18,090 nucleotides of DNA from VGCC01 sp040381195 (lineage in GTDB: Bacteria > Actinomycetota > Actinomycetes > S36-B12). The notes under the pieces were generated by a model, which saw only the letters and a list, made by a program, of their open reading frames with translations, was not told the DNA's origin and searched no databases. Positions 1-8,597 of this stretch are shown piece by piece (within the stretch, counting starts at the first letter, position 1; the number at the start of each line of letters is the position of its first letter). The stretch covers positions 1 to 18,090 of the forward strand of contig JBEIHR010000033.1 of the NCBI GenBank assembly GCA_040381195.1, in the 5' to 3' direction. The position numbers and the translations under genes are program-made.

Positions 1-60
1 ACCGAGCCGGTGGCCAATGGCAGTTGCGACGTCGTGGTGCGCTCGTCATCGCGTCGTTAA
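1..60 (+). CDS. C-terminal end of an unidentified gene, possibly MarP-type serine protease (partial)
   Basis: An open frame enters the window in phase with base 1 and ends at a TAA at 58-60, giving nineteen codons that end in SSSRR. The tail contains PVANGSC, which resembles the proline-valine/glycine-cysteine ends I remember from actinobacterial membrane-anchored MarP proteases. In M. tuberculosis marP (Rv3671c) lies tail to tail with ephE, the arrangement here. The call rests mainly on this gene order, because the fragment is too short to identify by sequence. Its last 15 bases overlap the end of the opposing hydrolase gene. Confidence 0.35.
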   Translation, partial: TEPVANGSCDVVVRSSSRR

Positions 61-954
61 CCACTCGACTGCGATCCGATTGAAATCACCGGGCAGTTCC
101 TCGTGCACGAAATGACCGGCGGGCAGGTCGCGCTGGGCGTATGAACCTGAGACGTACTCCGCACACTCGTGGAACGTCCCAGTCCGAATCAGCGGATTGC
201 GTGAGCCCGTGATCACCAAGACGTCGGTAATGAGCGGTGTCTCCATCCGAGACATGTAGGTCACGCCGTCCGTGCGATAGACCGAGCGCACTGCCCATCG
301 ATACGACTCGATCGCTGTGTGCGCTGTGGGCCAGCGCAGAAAGGCGGTGCGGTATCTCTCGAGGGTGTCGGCATCCAGCCAGGTGTCATCGGCGGACCAG
401 CTGCGAAGGAAATGTTCGACTCGTGCGGCGCCGGAGGAGCGCAATGTCCGTTCCGGCCACAAGGGGAGTTGCAGTCCCCAGATGAATGCCATCGCCTTGC
501 GCTGGCCTCGATCGGTCAGCATCGCATGACGCATGCGCCGGGGATGTGGTGCATTGACGGCCACGACCCCGTCGGTCACCTCCGGATACGTGACACCCAG
601 GGTCCACGCCACGATGCCACCCCAGCCATGGCCGATCACCGTTGCACGCTCTTCGCCGAGGCTTCGGATGATGGCGGCGATGTCGTCTGCAAGTGTCGCG
701 GGGTCGTACCCGTGCGGTGGATGGTCGGAGCCACCGTACCCGCGCATGTCGATGGCGACGACTCGGAAACCCTGTTCGGCCAGCTCCGGGATCAGGTGTC
801 GCCAGGTCCACCAGAACTGGGGGAAGCCATGGAGCAGGACGACCAGCGGTCCCTCGCCCTGTTCGACGAGGTGGAAGAGGGAACCGTTCGCGGAGAGATC
901 GCGGTGTCGCCACGGCCCCTCGGCGCGCAACACCTGCTCGGGGCTGAGGGGCAC
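46..954 (-). CDS. Alpha/beta-hydrolase, epoxide-hydrolase (EphE)-like, with altered catalytic residues
   Basis: This 302-residue protein has the alpha/beta-hydrolase fold of the epoxide hydrolase/haloalkane dehalogenase group. The oxyanion motif HGFPQFWWTW is at residues 42-51, RGYGGSD at 71-77, a nucleophile-elbow motif GHGWGG at 108-113, a cap domain at about 135-230, and the late GHFVHEE segment at 280-286 with the expected catalytic His281. The elbow residue that should be the Asp nucleophile is Gly110 (GGC), and the usual charge-relay Asp in the GSRNP segment is Asn253 (AAT). Only His is retained, so classical epoxide hydrolysis is doubtful. The start is GTG, three bases after the TAG of the holin-like gene, with no clear Shine-Dalgarno, so translation is probably coupled. 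Fold assignment is firm; substrate and activity are unknown. Position matches M. tuberculosis ephE (Rv3670). Confidence 0.85.
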   Translation of the reverse strand: MPLSPEQVLRAEGPWRHRDLSANGSLFHLVEQGEGPLVVLLHGFPQFWWTWRHLIPELAEQGFRVVAIDMRGYGGSDHPPHGYDPATLADDIAAIIRSLGEERATVIGHGWGGIVAWTLGVTYPEVTDGVVAVNAPHPRRMRHAMLTDRGQRKAMAFIWGLQLPLWPERTLRSSGAARVEHFLRSWSADDTWLDADTLERYRTAFLRWPTAHTAIESYRWAVRSVYRTDGVTYMSRMETPLITDVLVITGSRNPLIRTGTFHECAEYVSGSYAQRDLPAGHFVHEELPGDFNRIAVEWLTTR

Positions 955-957
955 GTT

Positions 958-1347
958 CTACTGGCTGTTGACGCTCTGCGCGATGGCCTGCTGGGTCTTC
1001 TCGAGTTCCGCGGCTGCGATCTTCGGCCCCCGAATTCCCTTGGCCTTCGCTCCAGCGATCACTCCGGCTACGACGGCGACGAGGATCAACGCGCCCGCCA
1101 CGATCAGGAACGACAACCACGGCGCGAGCCCCGCGGCGACGAGTCCCAGTGCTGCGGCCACGAGCAGGAAGAGCCCTGCGGTGCTCACCGCACTGATGGC
1201 GATCAACCCGAGGACGGACACCTTCGCGACGTCCTGCCCGGTCTGCTGCAACTCGGCCTTGACGAGTGCCGCCTGAGCAGTGGCGAGACGCTTCGCCTGG
1301 GACACGGTGCCGCCGATCAGCGCACCGAGGCTGGTCTGGTTGTCCAC
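958..1347 (-). CDS. Phage-holin-family (DUF1469/Phage_holin_3_6-like) membrane protein
   Basis: A 129-residue protein with an amphipathic N-terminal helix (about 5-40), two hydrophobic segments (about 43-66 and 69-100) and a charged, Ala/Lys/Glu-rich C-terminal helix. This is the layout of the small actinobacterial proteins labelled phage holin family protein, and its place beside the EphE-like gene matches Rv3669 of M. tuberculosis. Despite the family name, nothing nearby suggests a prophage, so it is a chromosomal membrane protein of unknown role. It starts at GTG nine bases after the nhaA stop, and I see no convincing ribosome binding site, consistent with coupling to nhaA. Confidence 0.75.
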   Translation of the reverse strand: MDNQTSLGALIGGTVSQAKRLATAQAALVKAELQQTGQDVAKVSVLGLIAISAVSTAGLFLLVAAALGLVAAGLAPWLSFLIVAGALILVAVVAGVIAGAKAKGIRGPKIAAAELEKTQQAIAQSVNSQ

Positions 1348-1356
1348 GGGGACAGG

Positions 1357-2649
1357 CTAGCGGGGGTCGGAATCGGGGAGTTGCTGGTAGACGTCGGGGA
1401 TCCCATCCGCGTTGACATCCGCCTCCTCGATCTCCGCCACGCGGTCGTAGTGCCGACGTCGCGAGGTGAGCACGATCGCCGCCAACGCCGTAGCGACGAG
1501 TGAGGCACCGAGGATCGCGCCCTTCGCCGGTTCGAGGAGGAGCGGATCTCCCTCGTACGCAAGTTCGGCGATCAGCAAGGCGACTGTGAATCCGATACCG
1601 GCGAGCACGCCGATCGCTGCTACATCCCGCCACGCGATCCCGGGCGCGAGTGAGGCGCGGGTGAAGCGTGCGGTGAGCCACGCACCGGCTAATGCGCCGA
1701 TCGGCTTACCGATGACGAGCCCCAGAAGAATCCCCAGTGCGACCGGTTCGGCGAAGGCATCGAGCACACCGATCGCGCGCAGATCCACGCCCGCGGCGAG
1801 GAAGGCGAAGATCGGCACGGCGATGCCCGCACTCCAGGGATGGATCCGATGCGCGAGTCGCTCAGCGGGCGACGATTCCTCGCCCGGGTCCGTCCGTACG
1901 CGTGTCAGCAGCCCGAGAATCACCCCTGCAACGGTTGCGTGCACGCCGCTGCGGAAAGTGAAGTACCAGGCCAGGATCGCCAGTGGGACGTAGAACCACG
2001 GTGAAGTCCAACGCGCCCGCTGTGCCAGTGCGTAGATGGCGAAGGCACTGATAGCTGCGAGGAACCAGGGTGCATTGAACTTGTCCGAGTAGAAGATCGC
2101 AATGACCGCGATCGCTCCCAGATCGTCCACGACGGCCAGGGTGAGGAGGAATGCCCGGAGTGCCACGGGAAGTCGGCGTCCGAACACCGCGAGGACCGCG
2201 AGCGCGAATGCGATATCCGTGGCCATCGGGATTCCCCACCCGGTGAGATCGCCACGTTCCATCGACGCATTGACCCCGACGAAGATCAGCGCGGGCACGA
2301 CCATGCCACCGATCGCGGCTGCCGCGGGCACGACGGCCTGCGATGCCTTGCTCAGTGAACCGACGACAAGTTCGCGTTTCAACTCCAGTCCGACCACGAA
2401 GAAGAAGACCGCGAGCAGTGCATCGGCGGCCCACACCCCGAGCGAAAGGTTCAATCCGAGTGAGGCCGGTCCGATCTGTAGATCGACGAGGGATGTGTAC
2501 GTATCACCCCAGGGAGAGTTCGCCCAGATCAGCGCGATGATCGCCGCGGCGATGAGGAGTAGTCCACCGATTGTTTCATCGCGGAGGTAGGCCAGGACCC
2601 AGCCGCGCTCACGCAGTGAGGGGCGAGTGAGGAACTCCCGCCGCTCCAT
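1357..2649 (-). CDS. nhaA: Na+/H+ antiporter NhaA
   Basis: A 430-residue polytopic membrane protein of the NhaA family, which exchanges intracellular Na+ for external H+ in pH and salt homeostasis. Diagnostic segments are FFFVVGLELKREL (82-94), ATDIAFALAVL (143-153), the ion-binding pair Asp175-Asp176 in LAVVDDLGAI, and GLVIGKPIG with Lys315 in the place of E. coli Lys300. Asp145 corresponds to E. coli Asp133. About twelve hydrophobic segments span 25-395. The last 35 residues form a hydrophilic tail with the calcium-loop-like pattern D411-x-N-x-D-G-I-x-D419, not part of the E. coli protein. Start ATG lies 38 bases after the acs stop on the same strand, so it is probably co-transcribed with acs. 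Confidence 0.96.
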   Translation of the reverse strand: MERREFLTRPSLRERGWVLAYLRDETIGGLLLIAAAIIALIWANSPWGDTYTSLVDLQIGPASLGLNLSLGVWAADALLAVFFFVVGLELKRELVVGSLSKASQAVVPAAAAIGGMVVPALIFVGVNASMERGDLTGWGIPMATDIAFALAVLAVFGRRLPVALRAFLLTLAVVDDLGAIAVIAIFYSDKFNAPWFLAAISAFAIYALAQRARWTSPWFYVPLAILAWYFTFRSGVHATVAGVILGLLTRVRTDPGEESSPAERLAHRIHPWSAGIAVPIFAFLAAGVDLRAIGVLDAFAEPVALGILLGLVIGKPIGALAGAWLTARFTRASLAPGIAWRDVAAIGVLAGIGFTVALLIAELAYEGDPLLLEPAKGAILGASLVATALAAIVLTSRRRHYDRVAEIEEADVNADGIPDVYQQLPDSDPR

Positions 2650-2687
2650 GCAGCGACCCTACCCAGGCACGTCCGCTCTGCGCGCGT

Positions 2688-4640
<1,953 letters not shown>

Positions 4641-4714
4641 GACCTCTCCCTTCGGCAGCCAGGACATTCTGGCCCACCCGAGTAGGCCATGTGGGGCGAG
4701 TGGTGATTCGTGGT

Positions 4715-4720
4715 TAGCGT
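4715..4720 (+). promoter_or_regulatory. Putative -10 box for a leaderless transcript of the Fic-like gene
   Basis: TAGCGT fits the actinobacterial TANNNT -10 pattern and is followed by exactly six bases before the GTG at 4727, so transcription would start at or next to the start codon. No -35 match is obvious. The box lies in the 86-bp gap shared with the acs promoter region. Confidence 0.4.
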
Positions 4721-4726
4721 GAGGGC

Positions 4727-5479
4727 GTGCCCCACTGGATCGAGCGACCCGACGTGCGCGAGGCATTCGACGCCGCCCGGGCGGAGGTGGATGCGGTCCT
4801 CTGGGATCGGCGCGTGCGCGCCAACGCGGTGGAGGTGGCGGCATCCTCGCGATCCCGCGGAGCGCGGGACTCGGCCGTCATCGAGGGTGCTGACCTCGCA
4901 TTCGACGATGCCTCACCCATGGGCCGGGTCGTGGCCGCAGCCCATGCGGTGACGGACGCCGTCCCGGCGCGACTCAGCACCTGGTCCCGGGCGCCGTTGC
5001 AGGTCCTCGCCCATCTCCACGCCCTCGTGGTGGCGAGTCTGGGACGAGGGGAGCCGGGCAGGCCGCGCGTGGAGGACGATGCCGAGGACCCACTTGGAAT
5101 CGGTGGAGTGCCTCCGGCGTCGGTCGTGGGTCCGCGCCTGCAGGAGCTCGCGCGGTTGATCTCCCGCGGAGAGGGTCTACCCGCGCTGTCGGTAGCGGCC
5201 ATCACACACGGTGAGGTCATGCACATGCGGCCGTTCGCATCTGGAACGGGACTTGTGGCGCGCGCATGTATACGTGTGGTGATGGCCGATCGCGGAATCG
5301 ATCCGTCCCTGTTCACCACTCCTGAATTGGGGATTCAGGAGCAGGGACGACCCGCATATGTGTCTGCGATCCGCGACTACGCATCGGGTGACCCCGACCG
5401 GGGAGCCGCTTACGCGCGGTGGTTCGCTACGTCGATCGCGCTGGGTGCGAGGGCCGCGCTGGACTCGGGTCGGATCTAA
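4727..5479 (+). CDS. Degenerate Fic-fold-like protein (Rv3662c-like), function unknown
   Basis: A 250-residue protein probably equivalent to M. tuberculosis Rv3662c, judged by position and size. Residues 168-179 (RPFASGTGLVAR) align with the Fic AMP-transferase motif HPFx[D/E]GNGRxxR, but the catalytic His is Arg168, the acidic residue is Ser172, Asn is Thr174 and the first Arg is Leu176. Near the N-terminus, SAVIEG (49-54) exactly fits the Fic inhibitory-helix motif [S/T]xxxE[G/N], in the place expected for class II Fic proteins. I therefore infer a Fic-derived scaffold that has lost AMPylation chemistry. Some actinobacterial homologues carry a generic oxidoreductase label for which I see no support, as no nucleotide-cofactor motif is visible. 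The GTG start has a close GAGG upstream and could be leaderless. Confidence 0.7.
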   Translation: MPHWIERPDVREAFDAARAEVDAVLWDRRVRANAVEVAASSRSRGARDSAVIEGADLAFDDASPMGRVVAAAHAVTDAVPARLSTWSRAPLQVLAHLHALVVASLGRGEPGRPRVEDDAEDPLGIGGVPPASVVGPRLQELARLISRGEGLPALSVAAITHGEVMHMRPFASGTGLVARACIRVVMADRGIDPSLFTTPELGIQEQGRPAYVSAIRDYASGDPDRGAAYARWFATSIALGARAALDSGRI

Positions 5480-5515
5480 CGCAGCTGTAACGCGTACTGC
5501 AACATCGATCCGGGA

Positions 5516-5542
5516 TTGTGCACGCACGAATCCTGATACGGT
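5516..5542 (+). promoter_or_regulatory. Weak candidate promoter for the P450 gene
   Basis: TTGTGC at 5516-5521 and TACGGT at 5537-5542 are separated by 15 bases, slightly short for a sigma-70-type promoter. They are the best pair I find in the 103-bp gap between the Fic-like and P450 genes. The P450 gene could instead be read from the upstream promoter. Confidence 0.22.
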
Positions 5543-5582
5543 CGCGAGAACCTCTTCCACTGCGACACGACTGTGATGACCG

Positions 5583-6752
5583 ATGCGTGAGACGACCGAG
5601 CGGCGCGAGATCTGCGGCTACCACGACGTGCGTGCTGCCGCGAAGGACACGGCGACCTACTCGAGTGATCTGATCGGTGATCGGGACACGCGCACCTACA
5701 AACAGGTGCCGCTCGAATACGACCCACCGCGTCACACCATGTTCCGTGAAGCGGTCAGCCCAATGTTCATGAGTCAGAACATCGAGCCCAAGGCGCCGGA
5801 GTTTGAGCGCATCGCCCGGGATCTCATCGCGGGCATCACCGCGCGCGGTGGAGGCGACGTCGCACGCGATCTCGCTCTGCCCTATGTCATGGCGTGTTTG
5901 ACCGTGATCTACAACCGACCACAGGATCTCGACGAGTGGGTCTCGTGGGGACCGGATGTATGGACCGCGGAGGCATACCGATCGGGAGTCATCGGCAACG
6001 ATGAATCGCCCGGTGGGGCGACGCTGCGCAGTGGCGCTCTCCTCGAGAGCTACCTCGACCGGGTGTTCGCCGCTGCAACCCCAGCTCCGGGAGCTGACCC
6101 CGCAACGACAGATGTGTGGGATTGGATTGCGGGACTCGAGATCGACGGTCAACGTCTCACCCGCGACGAGATGTTCGGCATCGCCAATGTCCTTCTCGCT
6201 GGAGGGCGGGACACCGTCATCACGCTCATCACCGGACTTACCTGGCACCTCGTCGCAAATCCTGCGGACCGTCGCTATCTCACGGAGAATCCGGGTGCGT
6301 TCAATGCGGCGATCGCCGAGATGGTCCGCTTCCTCTCGCCGCTACCGAAGATCGAGCGCGTCCTACCCGGGGATCGCGATGTTCCGATCCCCGATCGCGA
6401 TCCGGGCACCTACGTCCTCCTGAACTACCTGTCTGCGAATCACGACAGGACCATCTGGGCCGATCCTGACGTCGTGGACATCCACCGCGAACGCAGACCA
6501 CACCTCGCCTTCGGGTTCGGAAGGCACTCCTGCATGGGGATGAACATCACTGAGTACGAGGCGAGGGCTTTCCTCACGGCGTTGCTGGACGACTGGCCCG
6601 AGTGGGAGTTCGACGGCCAGCCGCGGGTGGAATGGGTGACCGAGGGAACCGGGGAGGATGCCTTCTCCCTCATCGACAGATTCGCGAGTGTGCGAGTGCG
6701 TCCGACATCAGGCACGCAGGCTGCGACGGCGGGCGTACCAGGTCAGTCCTAA
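5583..6752 (+). CDS. Cytochrome P450, short N-terminus
   Basis: A soluble bacterial P450 of 389 residues. Motifs in order are YDPPRHTMFR at 46-55 (the common DPP-H-R segment), the I-helix oxygen-activation motif AGGRDT (206-211), ExxR at Glu246-Arg249, and the haem loop FGFGRHSCMG (310-319) with haem-ligand Cys317. The region before helix B is only about 15 residues, shorter than in most class I P450s. No upstream extension is possible because an in-frame TGA lies at 5577-5579. No Shine-Dalgarno is visible, but a four-codon frame (ATG at 5576, TGA at 5588-5590) overlaps the start and could allow coupled initiation. No ferredoxin or reductase gene is adjacent. Substrate is unknown. The last 45 bases overlap the opposing HAD gene. 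Confidence 0.9.
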   Translation: MRETTERREICGYHDVRAAAKDTATYSSDLIGDRDTRTYKQVPLEYDPPRHTMFREAVSPMFMSQNIEPKAPEFERIARDLIAGITARGGGDVARDLALPYVMACLTVIYNRPQDLDEWVSWGPDVWTAEAYRSGVIGNDESPGGATLRSGALLESYLDRVFAAATPAPGADPATTDVWDWIAGLEIDGQRLTRDEMFGIANVLLAGGRDTVITLITGLTWHLVANPADRRYLTENPGAFNAAIAEMVRFLSPLPKIERVLPGDRDVPIPDRDPGTYVLLNYLSANHDRTIWADPDVVDIHRERRPHLAFGFGRHSCMGMNITEYEARAFLTALLDDWPEWEFDGQPRVEWVTEGTGEDAFSLIDRFASVRVRPTSGTQAATAGVPGQS

Positions 6753-7490
6753 CGCCACCGCACCGAGCGCCACCCCCGCACCTGCCGCGACCGCCTGGGT
6801 GCGTTGCGCACGTTGCTTCAGGGCAACCGGTTTGGCGAAGTCGTGGATGCGCCACCCCTGATCCACCGCGACTGCACGCAATTCGTCATCAGGATTCACC
6901 GCAGTGGGATTCCCTACGAGTTGCAGCATCGGGAGATCGGTGACGGAGTCCGTGTAGGCGAAACTGGCCGCCAAGTCGTATCCGCGCTCCTCGGCCAGTG
7001 TCCGGATCGCATCAGCCTTGCCCTCACCGTAGGCATAGAAGACGATCTCACCGGTGTAGCGGCCATCCTCGATCCCCACCTGGGTACCGATTGCCAGATC
7101 TGCACCGAGCCGGGCTCCAATCGGTTCCACCACATCAGTTCCAGACGACGACACGATGATGACGTCATGCCCCGCCGCCTTATGGGATTCGATCAATTCG
7201 AGGGCCTCGAAGTAGACGACCGGATCGATGATCTCGTCAAGTGTCTCGTTGACGATGCGCTGCACCGTCGCAACATCCCATCCGCGAATCAGGGATGACA
7301 TGTAATCGCGCATGGTCTCCATCTGATCGTGACTGACACCGGATGCGCGGAACATGAACTGCGCATACGCGCTGCGAATCACGTCACTCGCGCCGATGAG
7401 ACCTTCCTTGTGGAAGGGGCGAGCAAAGGCGAATGAACTGGAAGTGGCCAGGATCGTCTTGTCAAGATCGAAAAACGCCGCGGTGGACAC
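6708..7490 (-). CDS. HAD-IB family phosphatase-like hydrolase with C-terminal membrane anchor
   Basis: A SerB-like HAD-superfamily hydrolase, equivalent by position to M. tuberculosis Rv3661. With the GTG start at 7490 it has 260 residues: motif I DLDKT with Asp8 and Asp10, motif II SSS (114-116), motif III Lys158 in GEGKAD, and motif IV with Asp181 and Asp185 (TDSVTDLPML). All catalytic positions for aspartyl-phosphate chemistry are present. A hydrophobic segment at about 233-252 followed by YARRRSLRA looks like a C-terminal membrane anchor with a basic cytoplasmic tail. The start was chosen because TACCGT lies exactly six bases upstream of the GTG, fitting a leaderless mRNA; a TTG at 7508 in the same frame would add six residues. 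The phosphorylated substrate is unknown. Confidence 0.9.
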   Translation of the reverse strand: MSTAAFFDLDKTILATSSSFAFARPFHKEGLIGASDVIRSAYAQFMFRASGVSHDQMETMRDYMSSLIRGWDVATVQRIVNETLDEIIDPVVYFEALELIESHKAAGHDVIIVSSSGTDVVEPIGARLGADLAIGTQVGIEDGRYTGEIVFYAYGEGKADAIRTLAEERGYDLAASFAYTDSVTDLPMLQLVGNPTAVNPDDELRAVAVDQGWRIHDFAKPVALKQRAQRTQAVAAGAGVALGAVALGLTWYARRRSLRA

Positions 7491-7496
7491 GGGAGA

Positions 7497-7502
7497 ACGG
7501 TA
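7497..7502 (-). promoter_or_regulatory. Putative -10 box for a leaderless transcript of the HAD gene
   Basis: On the minus strand TACCGT (TANNNT) is followed by six bases and then the GTG at 7490, the same geometry as TAGCGT before the GTG at 4727. No clear -35 match is visible. A DnaA box occupies about -22 to -30 relative to the inferred transcription start. Confidence 0.45.
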
Positions 7503-7511
7503 CGTCAACGC

Positions 7512-7520
7512 TTATCCACA
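7512..7520 (+). promoter_or_regulatory. Perfect DnaA box (TTATCCACA)
   Basis: TTATCCACA is an exact match to the bacterial DnaA-box consensus TTATNCACA and lies in the 81-bp divergent gap between the HAD gene and the cpaE-like gene. It is the only perfect box I noticed, so this is not an origin. A regulatory or DnaA-titration site is possible, and chance occurrence cannot be excluded. Confidence 0.45.
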
Positions 7521-7571
7521 ATGCACGACGACAGTCTTCCCTTCACCGAGATTTCGCCGAAGGCTTGACGC

Positions 7572-8597
7572 ATGGCAACCCTGACCCGCCCACTCCTGAT
7601 CACCGAGGACTCGGAAGTGATCGACACCGTGGTGCGCATCGCTGCCGCGCGCGCGGGTGAGGTGTTGGTCTGCGCAGAACAGACGGCGGTGCGCGGAGCC
7701 TGGATGCACGCCCCGCTAGTCCTCGTCGGCGCCGACTGCGCGGCCGAGGTCATCAGCCGTGGATTGCCCAATCGCGGACGGCTCGTGGTGGTCACTTGCA
7801 CGGATGACCGGTTAGTGTGGGAGCAGGCCGTTCGCCTGCGCGCCGAGCACGTCGTGCGTCTTCCGGAGGGCGAGCGATGGCTCGCCGATGCTCTCGCGGA
7901 CTGCGCCGAGGGCCCACCGCGCGACGGATCCGTGCTCGCTGTCATCGGGGGGTCGGGTGGCGTGGGTGCCTCCACGTTTGCGACCAATCTCGCGCTCACC
8001 GCTGCCCAGGAGGGGTGCAGGTCTCTCCTGATCGACGGTGATCCACTCGGCGGTGGCCTTGACCTCCTCCTCGGTGTGGAGGAAGCCTCGGGTGCACGGT
8101 GGTCCGCGATCGATCCGGGGCCTGGACGACTGTCGCCGGCCCAGTTGGACGCTGCTCTTCCGCATGTCGGAGCTGTGGCACTCCTGTCCGCAGACTCTGC
8201 GCGTCCCACGGATGCACCGGTCGCTGCGTCGGTGGTCGACGCGGGACGTCGGGGGTTCGACACGGTTGTCATCGACTGTCCACCACCGGGTGATGCGCAC
8301 ATCGCCACATGGGTGTCGGTCGCTGACCGCGTCATCGTCCTGGCGAGCGCGCACGTGCGTGGCGCTGCGGCCGCGGCGCGGGTCCTGCAGCGTCTCGCCG
8401 GACTGGGGGTGCACCCCGAAGTGGTGGTGGCCGAACGTGCCAAGGGAGTCCCGGCGGAGGAAGTCGCAGCCGCCCTCGGGATCACGGCTCGCGCCACGAT
8501 CCCCTTCATCCCGTCCATGGCGGGCCGCGCCGATGAGGGTGACGTGCCGGTGATCACATCGGCCTATGCACGCGAATGCCGACTGGTGCTGTCGTGA
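7572..8597 (+). CDS. CpaE/Ssd-like MinD-type ATPase relative of the Tad cluster
   Basis: A 341-residue protein of the actinobacterial CpaE-like/Ssd group (M. tuberculosis Rv3660c position), the first gene of the Tad cluster. Residues 1-115 form a receiver-like domain without an obvious phosphorylation site. Residues 120-330 are a ParA/MinD-like domain with IGGSGGVGAST (125-135), LLIDGDPLGGGLD (152-164) and VVIDCPP (232-238). Both lysines of the deviant Walker A motif are absent (Ser128 and Ala133), so ATP hydrolysis is probably weak or lost; I recall this as a trait of the actinobacterial family. Related proteins help localise Tad machinery or affect septation. A GAAGG ribosome binding site (7559-7563) precedes the ATG. 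The stop overlaps the tadA start (GTGA, 8594-8597). Confidence 0.9.
   Translation: MATLTRPLLITEDSEVIDTVVRIAAARAGEVLVCAEQTAVRGAWMHAPLVLVGADCAAEVISRGLPNRGRLVVVTCTDDRLVWEQAVRLRAEHVVRLPEGERWLADALADCAEGPPRDGSVLAVIGGSGGVGASTFATNLALTAAQEGCRSLLIDGDPLGGGLDLLLGVEEASGARWSAIDPGPGRLSPAQLDAALPHVGAVALLSADSARPTDAPVAASVVDAGRRGFDTVVIDCPPPGDAHIATWVSVADRVIVLASAHVRGAAAAARVLQRLAGLGVHPEVVVAERAKGVPAEEVAAALGITARATIPFIPSMAGRADEGDVPVITSAYARECRLVLS

Noticed and set aside
958..1347. Prophage remnant suggested by the holin family name
   Set aside because: No other phage gene, integrase, tRNA or attachment repeat is near; the gene is part of a conserved chromosomal block.
319..1503. Long plus-strand open frame (394 codons) opposite the hydrolase, holin-like and nhaA genes
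   Set aside because: It crosses three well-supported minus-strand genes, its translation is rich in Arg, Asp and His without domain motifs, and long antisense frames are common in GC-rich DNA.
4641..4844. Upstream extension of acs by 68 residues
   Set aside because: The extension is Pro/Arg-rich, overlaps the divergent Fic-like gene, and the ATG at 4640 has a strong ribosome binding site and gives the normal Acs length.
6371..6403. Ten-base inverted repeat (GGATCGCGAT / ATCGCGATCC) in the P450 gene
   Set aside because: It arises from two GATCGCGAT copies encoding the DRD residues in GDRD and PDRD, is inside coding sequence with a 13-base loop, and GATCG-type words are abundant throughout the window.
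7505..8557. Minus-strand open frame of 350 codons opposite the cpaE-like gene
   Set aside because: It is Ser/Arg/Thr/Ala-rich with no motif and mirrors the codon bias of the real gene.
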